DNA of 64,000 nucleotides from Mesorhabditis belari. Its lineage: Eukaryota > Nematoda > Chromadorea > Rhabditida > Rhabditidae. The stretch spans positions 2,659,001 to 2,723,000 of the forward strand of contig CAUEEP010000732.1 in the NCBI GenBank assembly GCA_958450365.1. The letters run 5' to 3'. How positions within the stretch are numbered: the stretch's first letter is position 1; every line of letters starts with the position of its first letter. Positions 11,701 through 25,206 of the stretch are shown piece by piece. The notes beneath the pieces were generated by a model, which searched no databases, had not been told where the DNA came from, and saw only the letters and a list, made by a program, of their open reading frames with translations. The translations under genes were made by a program, and so were the position numbers.

Positions 11701-14700
11701 TGCACTTTTCTGTTTTTCTTTTTTTTTGTTTCTATTTTGATCCTCACAAACACGACTTACTTGAACTTACTTACTGACATGAACTTACTTACTTACTTGA
11801 GCTTGCTTACTTACTTGAACTTGCTTACTTACTTGAACTAACTAACTAACTAACTAACTAACTTACTTGACCTTCTTACTGACATGAACAGAGATCTGAG
11901 CAATCTCGGGAATTACTTACTTGAACAGAGTTCTGCGTAAACTCGGAATTTCTTCAATTCTTCCCTCGAATGCTGCAAAGTTTTTCGTTTTTGGTTGAGC
12001 GAAAATGATTGCGTGATTGAGAGGGGAAATCGCTTGGATAAGCCCGTCACGGTAGTAGAAATCCCATCTGCAAATTTTGATAGATTTAGAAAAGATCTAG
12101 ATTCTCTCTGCAAAATGGTTGTTAGCAATTTAGAAAAGCTTTCGTTTTTTTGGGGTCTTTCGGGAACACAAAAGCGAGTAAGCAAAATTGGCAAGAATCG
12201 ACGGTTGGGAGCTTTTTTTTGATGGGAATTTGACACTAACTTTCTATGCTAAAGAAAGATCAATCTTTATTACATTTTTAGCAAAAATTGGTAGTAAAAT
12301 TCATTCAATCGTTTTCTACAAATTTCAATTTATTCCGAGTGATCAAAATCCTTTATTTGAGGGCTTTTATTTAAAAGAAAATTCAGAAAAAACGGCTGAA
12401 CGGATTTGGTTGTAAATTTTACTTGAAAATATAGAAGATCTATGGCTTTATTTTACATAAAAACGAAAGTAAAACGAATTTTTATTGAAAAATTTGAAAA
12501 AGGCAAAGATACATCTTAAGAATTTTACAAAATAAAACAAAAAACTTACTTACTTACTTGAACTTACTTACTTACTTGTACTTATTTACTTACTCCCTTC
12601 CACTGAACTTACTTCCTTCCACTGAACTTACTTACTTCCATTGAGCTTACTTACTTACTTCCTTCCACTGAACTTACTTACTTACTTAAAAACAGCCATC
12701 ATTTTCTCCAACCGACTTTTTCCAAAAAAGTTCGATTATCTCGTTTACTTAATATTTCTATATATGCAAATCGAAAGCAAAGAAATTCAGGTTCTAAACG
12801 CGCTGGCCGCCACTGCAGCCGCTCATCACGCTGGCGTTAAGTGAGTACAAAGATTTGATCAAAATTTCATACCTAAATCTAAATAATACCTAAATCTAAT
12901 CTGAATTTACATTTAAGGCACTGTCATTTAAATTTAATTCTATTTTAAATCAGTTTCCAGTCCATCAATAGCAGCCGAAGCTTTGTCACACTTCATTGGC
13001 TCAAAGGATCGCTTGACAAAGGTACGATTTAAGCTTTATCAACGAATCCCTCAAGCAAATTTTGCTCTTATATTTAGTTGTTATATTTAGCTCTTATATT
13101 TAATTCTTATATTTAGTTCTTCTATTTAGCTCGGTTCTACAAATAGCGGTGTATCGGTTTGGATGGATTACGCCTACCATCCGGCCGCCATACACGCTAC
13201 ACTGAAAGCGCTTCGGTGAGCTTAAAGCTTTGAATCGATAAAAATACTATACAGCATATTAATGTTAAAGTAATATTGTAGAAATAGAATGAAATACTTT
13301 AGGAAATCTTATTCTATTATGAATTGTAGCAAGAATTGTAGCAAGAATTGTTCAGATCTCGGCTCGGCTCGCAATCGCGCATCGTCGCCGGAATTCCCGC
13401 TCACAATCAGTTAAAGTAAGGGTTTTTATAATTTTAACTTACTATATCTAAATTCTATATCACTTCCCAATAAAGTCCAGCATCAAACCGTTCTTATAGT
13501 GGGTCTAATTTAAGATAACCCATCAAGCGATAGCTTACAATCCAGTCTATCTCTTTACTTATCTCAATCAGAGACTGGTTCAAAAAAAGATCTGAATCTG
13601 AAGATCTGATTTGGAAAAAATCCGAATCTAGGGACGGATCCGGGTCATATATGTAAAGAAAATATTTTTCTCTTTCTTACTTTATCTTTTTTTAATGGAA
13701 AGCAACTTATTATTGTTTGGATTTTTCTATATAATTCGATAGAGAATTTCCTGTTTTAATTGGCCAATGTAAAACTTAACTTTGGATGGCTATAAAAGTT
13801 GTCATTTTGAGTTGAATCACTGTCCAAAAACTGTTGACTTAAGGCTCGGATCCGATCCCAATATATTATAGACATTACTGTACCATGTTTTGTTATTAAA
13901 TCTATCAAAATTTGCAGATGGGATTCCTACTACCGTGACGGGCTAATCCAAGCGATTTCCCCTCTCGATCACGCAATCATTTTCGCTCAACCAAAAACGC
14001 AAAAATTTGCAGCATTCGAGGGAAGAATTGAAGAAATTCCCGAGAATACGCAGATCTCTGTTCAAGTAAGTAATTCCCGAGATTGCTCAGATCTCTCTTC
14101 ATGTCAGTAAGCTCAAGTCAGTAAGTAAGTTCAAGTAAGTAATTCCCGAGATTACGCAGATCTTTCTTCATGTCAGTAAGAAGGTCAAGTAAGTAAGTAA
14201 GTTAGTTAGTTCAATCCGTTAATGAAGCGTTTAATGAACACATTGTGCATCTTATCCAAACGTTAACAAATAATCATAATGCATCACACAAAACCAATAA
14301 TCAACTTTGAATTTCGAATAAAAACCTGCGATGATCAACACTTAATCTTACTGGAATCAAAATACATTTTAATATCGTAATTTTTAGACAAGTCGAGACT
14401 ATGACGAGTATCGAGATTTGCTCTCGAAACAAGCACTCCCCGACACAAATATCGTTCTCTTTTGGACGTAGTAAGTCATTTAAACAACAAACAATTTCCT
14501 AGACTATCGGCTCTCTTTTTTGCTATTTTTCAATCATTTTTTCTAAGCGCTGGTTAATTCTAAAAATATGTGTTATATCTCAAAAAATCACCCATTCTCT
14601 CTACTTTAATTTGATACTAAACCGCGCAGAAACAAGCGTACTGGTATCGAGATATGAGCGTTTGTTTGAGAGTAAACTCTAGCCTACACGACGCTCCTAT

Positions 14701-15460
14701 ATGGGGGGTTGCTACTGCAGCTTGTAGAGTACTGTAGCTTGTCTCTAAGAGTACTGTAGCTTGCAGGACTACTGTAGCTTGTATCCAGGTGTACATCAGC
14801 TAAAAGCCAACTTAAAGTCAGACTACTGTACTTCTAGATATCTGTAGCTTTTAGACAAGTGGTGCAGGACTCTAGGTAAGCACAGTACCCCTAGAATCCC
14901 AGGCTTACACCTTTACAGCCTTCCATGACAGCCTAATCAAGCCAAAGACTAGTCTAAAGCTTGACTAGCTTTTCATTAACCCAAAACAACGCCCCAAACC
15001 AGTCAGAACTCAGAATTGTTACAAAAAGTCCCCGCCTTTCTGCCACTTTTCAATCAGTTTCAATCAATCAATTCAATCAATCTATGATATCTCAAAAAAT
15101 CACCCATTCTCTCTACTTTAATTTGATACCAAAGCGCGCAGAAACAAGCATACTGGTATCGAGATATGAGCGTTTGTTTGAGAGTAAACTCTAGCCTACA
15201 CGACGCTCCTATATGGGGCTTTGTTCTATTAGTTTTTGCGGTAAATAGAGCTTGGTCTGTTTGGCCACTAATCTGAGGCTTCAGTCCGGTAATAAAGACT
15301 CTTCTAACTATCGTAATCTATCATAAACTATCGTAATCTATCGTAATAAAGACTCTTCTAAATAAAACTATCGTAATCTATCTCATAACTATGTTACAGT
15401 ACTTCTGGTCGAGAGTTCGCCGAGAAATTCCTCTCGAATCTCAAGGCAAACGATGTCTAA
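8772..15460 (+). CDS. mpl: Mpl-type Mur ligase (UDP-MurNAc : L-Ala-D-Glu-mDAP ligase), 474 aa, 16 exons
   Basis: Exons: 8772-8863, 9110-9200, 9252-9403, 10093-10199, 10264-10331, 10620-10685, 10766-10865, 10920-11016, 11100-11202, 12791-12840, 12961-13021, 13130-13215, 13356-13415, 13918-14065, 14388-14470, 15400-15460. All junctions are GT-AG and every phase fits, giving 1425 coding bases without a stop. In bacteria Mpl re-attaches the recycled murein tripeptide to UDP-MurNAc using ATP. Seen here: the Mpl-specific start RIHILGICG (residues 12-20), GHTVTGCD, the P-loop [10 protein letters not shown] (120-129), VIEADEY (168-174), NNLEMDHA (196-203) and [11 protein letters not shown]. Length is close to the roughly 457 residues of bacterial Mpl. 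The C-terminal DDFAHHP is MDYAYHP (341-347), and the usual EPRSNTMK is replaced by IPAHNQLK. No targeting signal is visible, so it is probably cytosolic. It is a bacterial gene that has acquired introns; MurC is less likely because of the N-terminal motif. Confidence 0.95.
10361..10400. repeat. (CTTT)n microsatellite in mpl intron 5
   Basis: About ten CTTT units, immediately before the tRNA-derived repeat. No coding meaning. Confidence 0.9.
10412..10485 (+). repeat. tRNA-derived SINE head in mpl intron 5
   Basis: A-box-like TAGCTCAGTGGTTAGAGG and B-box GGTTCAATCTC are spaced as in a tRNA, but the acceptor ends do not pair, so it is not a functional tRNA. The related fragment at 8165-8205 (minus) shares AAGGGTTCAATC. 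Confidence 0.6.
11380..11880. repeat. ACTTACTTAC arrays in mpl intron 9
   Basis: Interrupted runs of ACTTACTT with CCACTGAACTT spacers; a second run lies at 12541-12690 in the same intron. On the minus strand this is GTAAGTAAGT, the consensus donor. It adjoins the inverted copy of exon 14, whose donor also begins GTAAGTAA. Confidence 0.85.
11885..12095 (-). pseudogene. Inverted copy of mpl exon 14 inside mpl intron 9
   Basis: The minus strand repeats exon 14 and its flanks (13905-14110) with few changes, e.g. CTACTACCGTGACGGGCT and TTTTCGCTCAACCAAAAACG. It begins inside the preceding intron and extends past the donor. Small deletions (the CCCGAGAAT region is shortened to CCGAGTTT) break its frame. 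As it is antisense to the transcript it cannot be an alternative exon. It could pair with the real exon in the pre-mRNA. Confidence 0.85.
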
Positions 15461-15560
15461 TAAAATTTTGCAAAATTGCTTAAATTGCTTTAAAAATTTT
15501 ACACATTTCATTGCAGAAACGCAAAAATGACATTGAATTTCGCTTGCAAAAATGACAGTT
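15461..15560 (+). pseudogene. Truncated 5' end of a second mpl copy
   Basis: Directly after the mpl stop, the sequence repeats the mpl 5' flank: AAATTTTGCAAAATTGCTT, the TTTCATTGCAG acceptor and the start ATGACATTGAATTTCGCT. After that the match ends. It is a head-to-tail duplicate reduced to its first about 85 bases. A matching last exon of a second copy lies at 59767-59830. Confidence 0.8.
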
Positions 15561-15574
15561 GCAAGACTTGCAAT

Positions 15575-15791
15575 TACAGATAATGTTGCCCTTCATTTCC
15601 CTTGTTTTCCCGTGGTTGCTAATCGGTTAGGTTTTTTTGCGACAGATATTCCCATTCCGCAATCGTATCTGAACGCGGCCACCGTTCTCATGACATTGCA
15701 TGGAGTGGTCACCTCGACTTTGCTTCTTCTCTTCACTCAGCCATATCGTGTATTTACAATGAAAGCTTTAAAGAGTTTTGAGGTTATATAG
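15575..15791 (+). pseudogene. 3' end of an srh/str-type chemoreceptor
   Basis: After an acceptor at about 15646 the sequence encodes IPIPQSYLNAATVLMTLHG followed by TLLLLFTQPYR, which is the seventh membrane segment and the PYR motif typical of nematode srh/str seven-helix receptors. A preceding hydrophobic piece reads FPVVANRLGFF. The upstream helices are missing because the mpl stub adjoins, so it is only a fragment. Confidence 0.6.
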
Positions 15792-15854
15792 TGTTAGAAA
15801 AGTTTCACATAAAAGCCTCCAGGTACGATCACACACAAAATTCCACTAAAGCGA

Positions 15855-16636
15855 CGTCAAAGTCCGGCAGTTTTCAATTCACCAACCCAATTCATGTGGT
15901 TCATGTTGTTCCAGCAATACATCATTGAAACTAATCACCTATTGGGTTGGTGAATTGAAAACTGCCGGACTTTGAACTAAAATTTATTCAACATAAAACC
16001 ATGAATTCATTCGAAATAATTTCTATTATTATTGACGACTTCTGCTCATTTTACAGGCAATTTGCGGATTCCTCTTTCGTGGTAGGATTTTGGTTTTGAA
16101 TCGAAAAACTTTCAAAACCAATTTTTGACTGCTTCTTCCGAATCGAAGTGTTCCCTCGCAAGCTCATCACTCATGATCCGGAATAAATAGTAATCAGAAG
16201 GGAGGATCGGGCTGTAAGCTAAGCGGCCCAAGTAAGCTGACTCTAAATCTAAATAGGATTTTGGTTTGTGTGTGAGACAAGTGTGAGACTCAAAAATGGA
16301 GGACTGGAGATGTCGAGATGTCCCAGTTTCTTCAAATGAAACCCATTTTGGTGTCAAGAGAAAAGTTGTAGAGAATCAAAAATTAGGCTTATAGCCAAAT
16401 TTCCAAAAAGATACACTTAGTAGTTTCGCTTAAAACTTGCAAGTTTTGTGAAAATTCGTAAATTTGGCATTCCTTGAAAAGCAGTTCTTGAATCGTTCTG
16501 AAAATTTGGCTATAAGCTTAATTTTTGATTCTCTACAACTTTTCCATTGACACCAAAATGGGTTTCTTTTGAAGAAAGTGCTCAAACTATCACATATGAC
16601 AATAGCCGGCAATTTTCAATTCACCAATCCAATATT
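15855..16636 (-). mobile_element. mariner copy, deleted, plus a solitary mariner end
   Basis: The element 15937-16632 starts TTGGGTTGGTGAATTGAAAA, ends with the inverse TTTTCAATTCACCAATCCAA, and has TA on both sides. On the minus strand it keeps the transposase C-terminus (YSPILPSDYYLFRIMSDEL, DSEEAVKNWF). A sol­itary inverted terminus of the same family lies at 15855-15893. Related copies lie at 58515-59765 and a lone end at 50643-50680. Confidence 0.85.
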
Positions 16637-17076
16637 TATTTTGTTTTGCAAAAGAATAAAACTTTAAGAATTGGAAACAGTCAACAGAACTTATCTAAGA
16701 ATCAGTGGCAATCTGAAGGCCTGTTTGATGAATGAATAATAGTAATAGCTAGTTCTTTTAATATTCTTTTTGTCGGCCCAGGAACTGGTTCCTAAGGCTA
16801 TTGGGGTGGGCCGAAAAAGGAGAGGACCGCAGAATACGAAATCAAGCACACAACCATCAGTGGCAATCTGAAGGCCTATTTGATGAATGAATAATAGTAA
16901 TAGTTAGTTCTTTTACTAGTTGTTGCTATTCATTAGCTTTATGAAATCTCTTTCCCCTATCATTAAAATAAATATCTTCGTGAAAAAAACTTTCAAAAAA
17001 GTTTATTTTCGTAAAAATACAATTGTAAATCGTTTCTAAAAAAGCTATAGTTCAGGATCGTTGCTGATTTCTTTCT
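16637..17076. repeat. Intergenic stretch with an 80-bp direct repeat
   Basis: ATCAGTGGCAATCTGAAGGCC through AATAGTAATAGNTAGTTCTTTTA occurs twice (about 16702-16762 and 16857-16922). The segment between holds GTCGGCCCAGG...GGGTGGGCCGA, a short inverted pair. No gene is seen. Confidence 0.6.
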
Positions 17077-21025
<3,949 letters not shown>

Positions 21026-22054
21026 TCCTGATGTTAAATGTTAAATATTAAATGTTAAATCTTTAAAATCTTTTATAAAACATTAAAAAGAAAGCTCTTT
21101 TCGATATGGCGAAAGAGAAAAAGTTTTGTGATAACAAGAAAATGTACTTTTACGCAGCACTTCTCTCTGATTATCCATTAAATACGAGAGGAAGTCGAGT
21201 GAGTGGAACAAAAGAAAAATAGGGCAAATTTTAAATCTTACTTAAAAAAAGAGATTTTGATTGATTGGTCTGTAGAATTTGAACGTTTTCGACCGTGAAA
21301 CAGTTCTTGAAGTGGAACGAGCTGATTGAACTGGTCTCAGATCTCAGATCTTTGCGCACAAAATGTTATACTCTTGATATCGATGGTCTAATCCTAAACT
21401 GAAAAGTATCACCAGTCCCAATACAGTGAAGTTTGTAAAAAGTTCAAAACAAGTAAATCTTATTCGAGACGCTCAGAATCGATTATAGAATCGAAGCCGG
21501 TCTTCTTTTCGAGTAAATACGGTATTTGAAAATCAAAATTTACTTTTAGATGACTATTTTTTCGTTTACTTTTCTGATTGTTGTGAAAAAATTCGATGTA
21601 TCGTTGGTCTAATCTATCATTTTTCTCTCAATCATTTGGTTATAAATGCATAAAGGCATCATCGATATGTACTCATTTTCATTTGACTAACCAATTTTGA
21701 TCGAATTGATCTCAGATCTTTGCGCACAAAAAGTTGTACTCCACAAGTTTGGAGTTTCTCCACAAATTTGGTTCCTTATCTATCTAAATTTGGTTCTTTT
21801 CTCTCTAAATTTGGTTCCTTATCTCTACAAATTTCGTTCTCTTGATATCCGTGAACTTAAATTGAAAAGTATCATCAGTACCAGTAGGCTGGAGATTGTA
21901 AAAAGTCGAAATCAAGTAAAGGTTAAAGTTTGTTATTGTTGTTATTTGTTAATTAATATTATAGTATTAAAATATCTATTTAAAAGGAAAGTTTTACAAC
22001 ACAGCCTAGAGTTAACTCTCTCTGCAACAAGGGAGATCGAGTGCATAACATAGA
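21026..22054. other. No gene seen; duplicated AT-rich sequence
   Basis: The segment with GATCTCAGATCTTTGCGCACAAAA occurs at about 21330 and again at 21708; the transposon end CCGGTCTTC...AAATACGGTA lies at 21498-21525; and TTTGGTTC(C/T)TTATCTCT units repeat at 21765-21840. ORFs here show no family features. Confidence 0.5.
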
Positions 22055-22056
22055 TG

Positions 22057-22210
22057 CCGTATTTTCTCTAATAGTAGTGCACCGCGGCGAGCCGGGTTGA
22101 TGACGATTTTACGTTTTCCAAGCTTTCGCAGAAGCTCAACACTCAAATCCCCCACAAGATCTCATCGTCAGCTACATTTTCCGATCTGTGATCTTCCGAT
22201 CGTGACGATC
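22057..22210. repeat. MITE fragment (TTTTCTCTAATAGTAGTGCAC end)
   Basis: About 130 bases match the element at 40853-41050 (shared block CCAAGCTTTCGCAGAAGCTC, then AACACTCAAATCCCCCAC). Only the left end is intact here. Confidence 0.7.
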
Positions 22211-22697
22211 TTTCACCCTGAGAGATCTGTGATCTTCCCGAAATCTTGCTGTATGAAAAACTAACTGTAATTGTTCTTATACTGCATTTTGAGCTCCAAT
22301 TTGAAGCAAAAAATGAATGCTGCAAGCACAGAAAAGCTTTCATTTTGAGTGAATGTTTGTTTCGAGAAAATTTCGAGAAATTTTTAACTGCCAAGATAAT
22401 CCTAACAACTTAAAGATAACTGCCAAGATAATCCTTTTCACTTTTTCTTTATCTTCAAGATTTCAAGTGATAAGCTTGTGCTGCTATTCTAAATCGTTTA
22501 TCAAAAGTTTCACAGATCATTTCCTAGTAGAGGTGTCAGTTGTAAAAAAACAGCCGATCTTTTAAATTCAAAAATTTTGATCCAATCATTCAACACAATT
22601 TTCCCAACTTTAAAAGATAGTTGTTAAAAAAAGTTAAAAGAATTTTGAGCAAAGGATTTAATTGGACAAATATAACTATAACAAATAAAACAAATAT

Positions 22698-23263
22698 ATT
22701 AGGTGTGTGAAAAAGTAATCCACGTTTTTAACGTTTAAATATAAAAGACCATAAGTTTCGTTAAAATAATTTTTATTCAATGAAGTAATCACCATTCAAA
22801 AGAACAACCTTTTGCCAACGTTCTACAAATAAAGACACTCCACGATAATAAAAATCTTGGTCCGTAGAGGCGAAGAAAAGATCAACCTCGGTTTTGACAT
22901 CTTCTTCGGAATTGAACCGTTTATTGGCCAAAAGTTAGACAGAGACAAAAATAAATAATAATCAGATGGAGAAAGGTCTGGACTATAAGGTGGATGTGGT
23001 AAAACCTTCCATCCAACACTCTGGATTTTTTGTCGAGTCTGTAAAGGGACATGTGATCGCGCGTTATCGTTCATGCGGTATCCATTTGTCCAACTTTTTC
23101 ATAAAATTCATGGCATTCAAGCGTTTCCTTACGGTTGACCCATCACAATTTATTGTAAGGCCTATTTCTGAAGAGGTTGAACGAGGGTTTTCAAGAAGAC
23201 AGCGTCTTATTTGGTCATCAGATAAAAATAAAAAACGTGGATTACTTTTTCACACACCTAATA
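22698..23263 (-). mobile_element. mariner, internally deleted, with paired TIRs
   Basis: Ends TTAGGTGTGTGAAAAAGTAATCCACG and its inverse at about 23230-23262. On the minus strand the C-terminus of a mariner transposase is readable (NDNARSHV, VLPHPPYSPDLSPSDYYLF), including the D(34)D-type catalytic context. The N-terminal half is lost. It is about 565 bp long and a different family from the copies at 15.9 and 58.5 kb. Confidence 0.85.
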
Positions 23264-23377
23264 ACTTTGTACGCAACTTAAAATTTTTATTGTCAGGTGT
23301 CAGGTGTAAAAAAAAACAGCTGATCTTTTAAATTCGAAAATTTTGATTCAAAGACATTTAATTGGACAAATAAAACT

Positions 23378-23560
23378 TTATATTCAAGTTAAACTTTTTG
23401 TGATAAAAGCCTGTTTCTTGCAGATTGGATGCAGAAATTCGGGAGAGAAATTCGACCACCGTCCGTCTTCAGAATTCATCTAAATTTGATCTTGCTGGGA
23501 TTTAAGATCTTCAAGATTTAAGATCTATTTAAGTTCTATTTAAGATTCATCTAAATTTGA
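23378..23560 (-). pseudogene. Second copy of the C-type lectin last exon
   Basis: Nearly identical to 25206-25400, including the exon coding for NSEDGRWSNFSPEFLHPIC and its downstream flank. Tc1 and mariner copies now lie on either side. No upstream lectin exons accompany it. Confidence 0.8.
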
Positions 23561-23588
23561 TTTTTAATAGCACTAGTTTATTGATATA

Positions 23589-24393
23589 TACAGTGGTCCA
23601 CAAATGTATTTTCCCATTGCCATCCAAAAGTTTCTTTCGTACGAAAATCTTGCAAAATAACGATATTCCCAAAAAGTGTAGGGTATTTTGCTTACCCATA
23701 ATACTCTACTTTTCAGGATTATAAGATTTATCCGTATACATTGCAGAAAAATTAAAGTACAAAACAAAAACAATAAGTTACTTAAGAAATAGCTCCACAA
23801 AAGTAATGTCCCATTTGCAAAGAATTAACAATTTTTTCAAAAAATTAATATTTGCCTGGTCCTCCTTTTGCTTTTATCGCTTCATTGAGTCGATCCGGCA
23901 TGGAATCCATGAGATTTTTTAAAAGACTTGGGCGGATGGTGGCCCAAAGACGTTGAATGTGAACCCATTCGAATCGAATTTCCTTCCCTTGAGGCGCGAC
24001 TTCACAAATGACCACAAATGTTCAATTGGATCGAGATCCGGTGAGTAGGGAGGTGGATTGATCAATTTAACACGATTTTCCGCAAACCATCCGGGCAGAC
24101 GAGCTCTGGTACCGTTTTGAAGTGTCACCAACCGTCCCATCATCAGTCTCGACTTGTGTTTCGGGTCGTTGTCCTGGTGAAGCATCCATCCATTTCTTAA
24201 GTAACTTATTGTTTTTGTTTTGTACTTTAATTTTTCTGCAATGTATACGGATAAATCTTATAATCCTGAAAAGTAGAGTATTATGGGTAAGCAAAATACC
24301 CTACACTTTTTGGGAATATCGTTATTTTGCAAGATTTTCGTACGAAAGAAACTTTTGGATGGCAATGGGACAATACATTTGTGGACCACTGTA
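23589..24393 (-). mobile_element. Tc1-type transposon, about 805 bp, internally deleted, about 200-bp TIRs
   Basis: TACAGTGGTCCACAAATGTA begins both ends. The inverted arms run 23589-23793 and about 24190-24393. The minus strand keeps the transposase C-terminus (HQDNDPKHKSRL, PPPYSPDLDPIEHLW), i.e. the second and third catalytic residues. The N-terminal DNA-binding half is deleted. Confidence 0.9.
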
Positions 24394-25200
24394 GTTTGGG
24401 GTGCGACCCGCTTTAACCTTATCATCGAGGATGATTTTGCTTCAGAATAGCCGAATTGCACAAAGAAGGTTAAATGGGTTTCCCCCCAAAGCGCTTACAA
24501 CATAAAAAGAAGGCGCAGTATCCAACACAAGATTAATACTCGTGGGTGGCGACACAAATGTTAGTAAGCTCTCTCTCTACAATGTTAAACCAGTTATCTA
24601 AACAGGATTTAAAACCTGAAGGGTAGCAGAAAGTAAGTTGAATTTATAATTTTACTGTTTATTAGTACAAAACCAAAATGCAACAATACCCATTACAACA
24701 ACAGCATGCGCATCAAAAGAAACAACCAAGTCCCCCCCAGAAAGAAGGCAAAAGCAACCCGCAGACCAAAAAAAACAATTTTGGGAAGGGAGAAAAGGGC
24801 GGAAAATGCGACGCGAATAATTGCAAAATAGCAACGCAAATAGGAAGGAAACGGACGCGACCATATGATCTTTTCTTCGCTTTCTAATAGATTTGACTTT
24901 TCCTGGTGACACTGTTTGTGAACGGTGGAAACACGATATGATGAGCGGGAGCAAAATTTTGGCAGCGCTACAAATTGTGACGAACGGGAGCTTGCTTTGT
25001 TGCAAAAAGTTATCGATTCGAATTCCTCTTGAATGCCCCGGAACCCCTGAACGAATCATCACAAAATCTTACTCATCTTCATATTTTGTAGTTGAAAAAC
25101 AAGCTATTCTTTTACTTTTTGTGTTTAAATGTTTTTGAGCTACTTTGTGACTTTAAAGTTAAAAATATAGCTTTTTTCCCTTCTTAGAATCTTTTATTGA
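24394..25200. other. No recognised gene
   Basis: A 69-residue Gln/Lys-rich ORF (24678-24887, plus), an 81-residue ORF (24893-25138, plus) and an overlapping 136-residue minus ORF (25062-24652) are open here, and the segment is less AT-rich than its surroundings. None shows recognisable motifs or splice structure. It could be the remnant of a transposon. Confidence 0.3.
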
Positions 25201-25206
25201 CCATAT

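Noticed and set aside
11995..12415. Extra plus-strand exons in mpl intron 9 (75-residue ORFs)
   Set aside because: The first part is the reverse complement of exon 14; the rest shows no Mur-ligase similarity, and skipping the region gives a perfect in-frame join.
8772..15460. Bacterial contamination as the source of the mpl sequence
   Set aside because: The coding sequence is split by 15 nematode-type introns and flanked on both sides by nematode genes and shared repeats.
24652..25062. 136-residue minus-strand ORF as a gene
   Set aside because: No signal, splice structure or motif; overlapping plus ORFs are equally long.
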